Source: Pleionea sp052032335 (GTDB taxonomy: Bacteria; Pseudomonadota; Gammaproteobacteria; Enterobacterales; Kangiellaceae). Taken from it: a stretch of DNA of 64,000 nucleotides. Every line of letters begins with the position of its first letter. The stretch's first letter is position 1. The stretch is from positions 1 to 64,000 of the forward strand of contig JBPEWV010000145.1 of assembly GCA_052032335.1 (NCBI GenBank), written 5' to 3'. A model generated the notes under the pieces. The model had not been told where the DNA came from. It ran no database searches and saw only the letters and a list, made by a program, of their open reading frames with translations. The position numbers and the translations under genes were made by a program. Of this stretch, positions 61,862-64,000 are shown piece after piece.

Positions 61862-61888
61862 GCTGACATTGGGTTTATCTTTGTCAGC
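61862..61888. repeat. Inverted repeat upstream of folX
   Basis: GCTGACA (61862-61868) and TGTCAGC (61882-61888) separated by 13 nt, 40 bp before folX. It could be an operator or a leader hairpin. Confidence 0.4.
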
Positions 61889-61927
61889 AGTTCACACGAG
61901 TTTGTATGCAGTTTATTGGAGACGTCG

Positions 61928-62329
61928 ATGGCATCTGTTGAAACATTACAACGCTCGAAGTTCGATTTCCAGTTAGGGGCGGCGACCATTCGAATCGATA
62001 ACCTACGTTTGCGGACCTTTATCGGTTTTAATCCAGAGGAGCTGATTAAACCGCAAGACGTGGTCATTAACGCAGCGATAAAGTTTGACGCCACTCAGCC
62101 TGCTCAGTCGGACGATGAAAACGAGACGCTCGATTACAAAGTCATCACTAAAAAAATCATTCACCATGTGGAGTCTGGGCGTTTTCGATTGCTGGAGAAA
62201 CTCAACGCCGACATTTTAAGCATTGTCATGCGTTACGAAGCTGTCATCGAAGCCGAAGTGCGTGTCGACAAGCCGCACGCGCTGAGATTTTCCGATTCCG
62301 TTTCGGTGACCTTGGCAGCGACGCGATGA
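61928..62329 (+). CDS. folX: Dihydroneopterin triphosphate 2'-epimerase FolX
   Basis: A 133-residue FolB-superfamily enzyme that epimerises dihydroneopterin triphosphate to dihydromonapterin triphosphate. It matches E. coli FolX more than FolB: IRIDNLRLRTFIGF near residue 21, QDVVINAAIKF, LDYKVITKKIIHHVESGRFRLLEKL split around TKKIIHHVESGRF, and DKPHALRFSDSVSVTL at the C-terminus. The start is ATG 61928 with TGGAG 6-7 bp upstream. It overlaps folM by 4 bp (ATGA). Confidence 0.93.
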   Translation: MASVETLQRSKFDFQLGAATIRIDNLRLRTFIGFNPEELIKPQDVVINAAIKFDATQPAQSDDENETLDYKVITKKIIHHVESGRFRLLEKLNADILSIVMRYEAVIEAEVRVDKPHALRFSDSVSVTLAATR

Positions 62330-63066
62330 AAAAGGACAATCGGATGATTTCGTCAGCGATTGTTATTACAGGCGGAGCGCAACGACTTGGTCTGCGAGCT
62401 GCTTTAGCACTGCACTCTCTCGAGCATCCAGTAATTGTAACCTACCGTCATCGTCACGACAGTGTCGATAAGCTCGAAGCGAAGGGCGTGCGTTGTATCC
62501 ATAGTGATTTTTCACAACCCCACGCGCTTGAAGGTTTGATTCATTACTTGCGGGCGGAATGCAAGTCAATTCGTGCTTTGGTGCACAACGCCTCCGAATG
62601 GTTGTCTGAGCAAAACCACGATGATCGTGAAGCGGTGTTTGAAAAGTCAATGAATATTCACGCTAAAGTGCCTTATCTTTTAAATTTGGGATTGCAACAG
62701 TTGTTATTAAAAGATGCAACCGATGCCGGTCCATCCGACATTATTCATTTGACCGATTACGTGGTCGAACGAGGCAGTAAAAAGCACATTGCTTACGCGG
62801 CCAGCAAGGCTGCTCTAAATAATTTGACGTTGTCGTTTGCTGCCAAGTTCGCTCCCTTGATAAAAGTCAACGCAATTGCTCCCGCCATGTTGATGTTTAA
62901 CCAAGATGACAGTGAATCGTATCGCAAACAGGTGCAAGAAAAAGCGTTATTAAAAGTGGCTCCTGGGGCCGACGAAGGCGTGAGAGCGATACAGTATCTT
63001 CTGGAAAGTAAATACATAACGGGGCGCACATTAAGTTTGGACGGTGGTCGTCCTCTGGTCAGTTAA
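62326..63066 (+). CDS. folM: Dihydromonapterin reductase FolM
   Basis: Short-chain dehydrogenase of 246 residues. The NADP-binding motif is AIVITGGAQRLGLRAAL near residue 11, and the catalytic Tyr-x3-Lys is AYAASKAALNN near 155. Its segment HNASEWLSE and the ending ITGRTLSLDGGRPLV are FolM-like. The enzyme reduces dihydromonapterin to tetrahydromonapterin. Its start at 62326 shares ATGA with the folX stop, so translation is coupled; an in-frame ATG at 62344 is possible. folE follows after 27 bp. The set folX-folM-folE points to production of tetrahydromonapterin, the cofactor for bacterial phenylalanine hydroxylase. Confidence 0.92.
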   Translation: MKKDNRMISSAIVITGGAQRLGLRAALALHSLEHPVIVTYRHRHDSVDKLEAKGVRCIHSDFSQPHALEGLIHYLRAECKSIRALVHNASEWLSEQNHDDREAVFEKSMNIHAKVPYLLNLGLQQLLLKDATDAGPSDIIHLTDYVVERGSKKHIAYAASKAALNNLTLSFAAKFAPLIKVNAIAPAMLMFNQDDSESYRKQVQEKALLKVAPGADEGVRAIQYLLESKYITGRTLSLDGGRPLVS

Positions 63067-63093
63067 TTTTTAAAACAGGTTTTGGTGGAGAGC

Positions 63094-63780
63094 ATGTCAA
63101 CTCAGTTTAATACTCAGGTAAATCAGGATAATGAAGACAATGCTATTGCGTTCGAAGCAATGCGGGTGCGCGATGCCCTGATCAAACACGGCTTGGAAAC
63201 GCCTCTGGTTGCCAATCCGATGGATAATGATGCCAAGTACCAGTCCATTAAGCAGTCAATGAGTGACATCATGGTGGCGTTGGGTTTGGATTTGAACGAT
63301 GACAGTTTGAATGAAACGCCACACCGTATTGCCAAGATGTACGTCAAAGAAATTTTTTGTGGGCTGGACTACCGAAATTTTCCGCGCATTACAGTGATCG
63401 AAAACAAAATGAACGTTGAAGAGATGGTTAAAGTGTCTGACATCAGTTTGACCAGTACCTGTGAACACCATTTCGTTACCATAGATGGTGTCGCTAAGGT
63501 CGCATACATTCCAAACGAGAAAATTATTGGACTATCCAAGATTAACCGCATCGTTCGGTTTTTCGCCCAGCGACCTCAGGTGCAAGAGCGAATGACGCAG
63601 CAGATCTTAATTGCACTTAAAGTGTTATTGGAGACGGAAGACGTTGCTGTCTCGATCAGCGCAACTCATTACTGCGTTAAAGCTCGTGGTGTAATGGACG
63701 CCAATTCAAAAACCGAAACAACGGCACTGGGCGGCTGTTTCAAGGACAGCCACAAAACGCGAGCAGAGTTTTTAAGATAA
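63094..63780 (+). CDS. folE: GTP cyclohydrolase I FolE
   Basis: Zinc enzyme that opens GTP to dihydroneopterin triphosphate, the first step of folate and pterin synthesis. It is 228 residues from the ATG at 63094 (MSTQFNTQ), preceded by GGTGGAGA. The zinc site is seen in SLTSTCEHHFVTIDG near 120 and THYCVKARGVMD near 190; other signatures are NETPHRIAKMYVKEIF and GLSKINRIVRFFAQRPQVQERMT reduced to GLSKINRIVRFFA near 152. The N-terminal 45 residues are longer than in E. coli FolE. It ends the folX-folM-folE operon. Confidence 0.96.
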   Translation: MSTQFNTQVNQDNEDNAIAFEAMRVRDALIKHGLETPLVANPMDNDAKYQSIKQSMSDIMVALGLDLNDDSLNETPHRIAKMYVKEIFCGLDYRNFPRITVIENKMNVEEMVKVSDISLTSTCEHHFVTIDGVAKVAYIPNEKIIGLSKINRIVRFFAQRPQVQERMTQQILIALKVLLETEDVAVSISATHYCVKARGVMDANSKTETTALGGCFKDSHKTRAEFLR

Positions 63781-63806
63781 AAACAGGGTGACAAAAAGCC
63801 GTTTGA

Positions 63807-64000
63807 CTAGTGGGTTTCGAGAGCGCTGAAGTCACCGGGCTTGACAGCGACAACATCGCAGCTTAAATCTTCGAGCAGTCTTTCTGCGGTGCTGCCCAGT
63901 AAGCCCGATCGGTAAGTGGTTCCGACAACGATTAAGGCCGCGTTTGACTTTTCCGCCTCCGTTTCTAACGCTTCCTCTGGGAATCCTTCCAGGAGTGCAA
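63807..64000 (-). CDS. Universal stress protein, C-terminal part (truncated by window edge)
   Basis: The minus strand reads an open frame from the window edge to a TAG at 63807, giving the C-terminus ...ALIVVGTTYRSGLLGSTAERLLEDL... and ending CDVVAVKPGDFSALETH. This is the UspA-fold nucleotide-binding end (GxxxxSGLxGSTAERLL) and the CDVxAVKP motif typical of UspA/UspE. The N-terminal part is outside the window. It converges on folE with 26 bp between. UspE-type tandem protein or single-domain Usp cannot be told apart here. Confidence 0.9.
   Translation of the reverse strand, partial: ALLEGFPEEALETEAEKSNAALIVVGTTYRSGLLGSTAERLLEDLSCDVVAVKPGDFSALETH

Overview
The window is a 64 kb piece of a gammaproteobacterial chromosome with mid-range GC. 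FtsZ ends in the same DYLDIPAFLRKQAD tail as the enteric protein. The gene order ftsZ-lpxC-secA-mutT-yacG-zapD-coaE-pilDCB-pilA-nadC-ampDE-aceEF-lpd is typical of marine and free-living Gammaproteobacteria and closely matches the Pseudomonas aeruginosa pilDCB/pilA/nadC/ampDE neighbourhood. A Kangiella-like or other oceanospirillalean host is a guess from gene order and composition. I see no rRNA, tRNA, CRISPR, transposase or phage genes. The window cuts ftsZ at its left edge and a universal stress protein gene at its right edge.

Layout. (1) 1-6630: cell division and envelope genes: ftsZ, lpxC, dciA, a membrane-anchored M23 peptidase, secA. (2) 6665-12548: mutT on the plus strand, then a minus-strand block pilB-pilC-pilD-coaE-zapD-yacG. 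(3) 12549-17684: an AT-rich segment between pilB and pilA holding a flippase-like membrane protein, a SAM methyltransferase, a polyprenyl-phosphate-type GT2 and a GT-C/TPR membrane protein. I interpret it as a pilin glycosylation cassette; pilA has a sigma-54-type promoter. (4) 17858-22891: nadC, a DUF1631 regulator-like protein, ampD, ampE. (5) 23251-29231: pyruvate dehydrogenase aceE-aceF-lpd. (6) 29474-36400: an HDOD-SpoIIE phosphatase, an EamA transporter, a Bax-like glucosaminidase, a hydroxylase-sulfotransferase pair, and a MASE1-GGDEF diguanylate cyclase. (7) 36720-42436: two secreted amidohydrolases, one with tandem domains, and a polysaccharide deacetylase. (8) 42862-48549: hemN, fnr, a small outer-membrane barrel, a multidomain lipoprotein and a secreted protein of unknown role. 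(9) 48586-58399: pdxH, then the whole cbb3 oxidase locus ccoNOQP-ccoGHIS with two accessory membrane proteins. (10) 58781-64000: two Hsp20 chaperones, methionine aminotransferase plus omega-amidase, folX-folM-folE, and a partial usp gene.

How the parts fit. The low-oxygen module is coherent: an FNR/ANR-type regulator, oxygen-independent HemN and the cbb3 oxidase lie within 16 kb, and FNR boxes lie upstream of both hemN (42789-42802) and ccoN (58471-58484) at near-identical distances from the start codons. The folX-folM-folE set points to tetrahydromonapterin synthesis. The most interesting candidate system is the pilA-linked GT2/GT-C/flippase/methyltransferase cassette, which occupies the position where P. 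aeruginosa carries its variable pilin-modification genes. Second is the hydroxylase-sulfotransferase pair, whose hydroxylase has an unusual Cys-rich tail.
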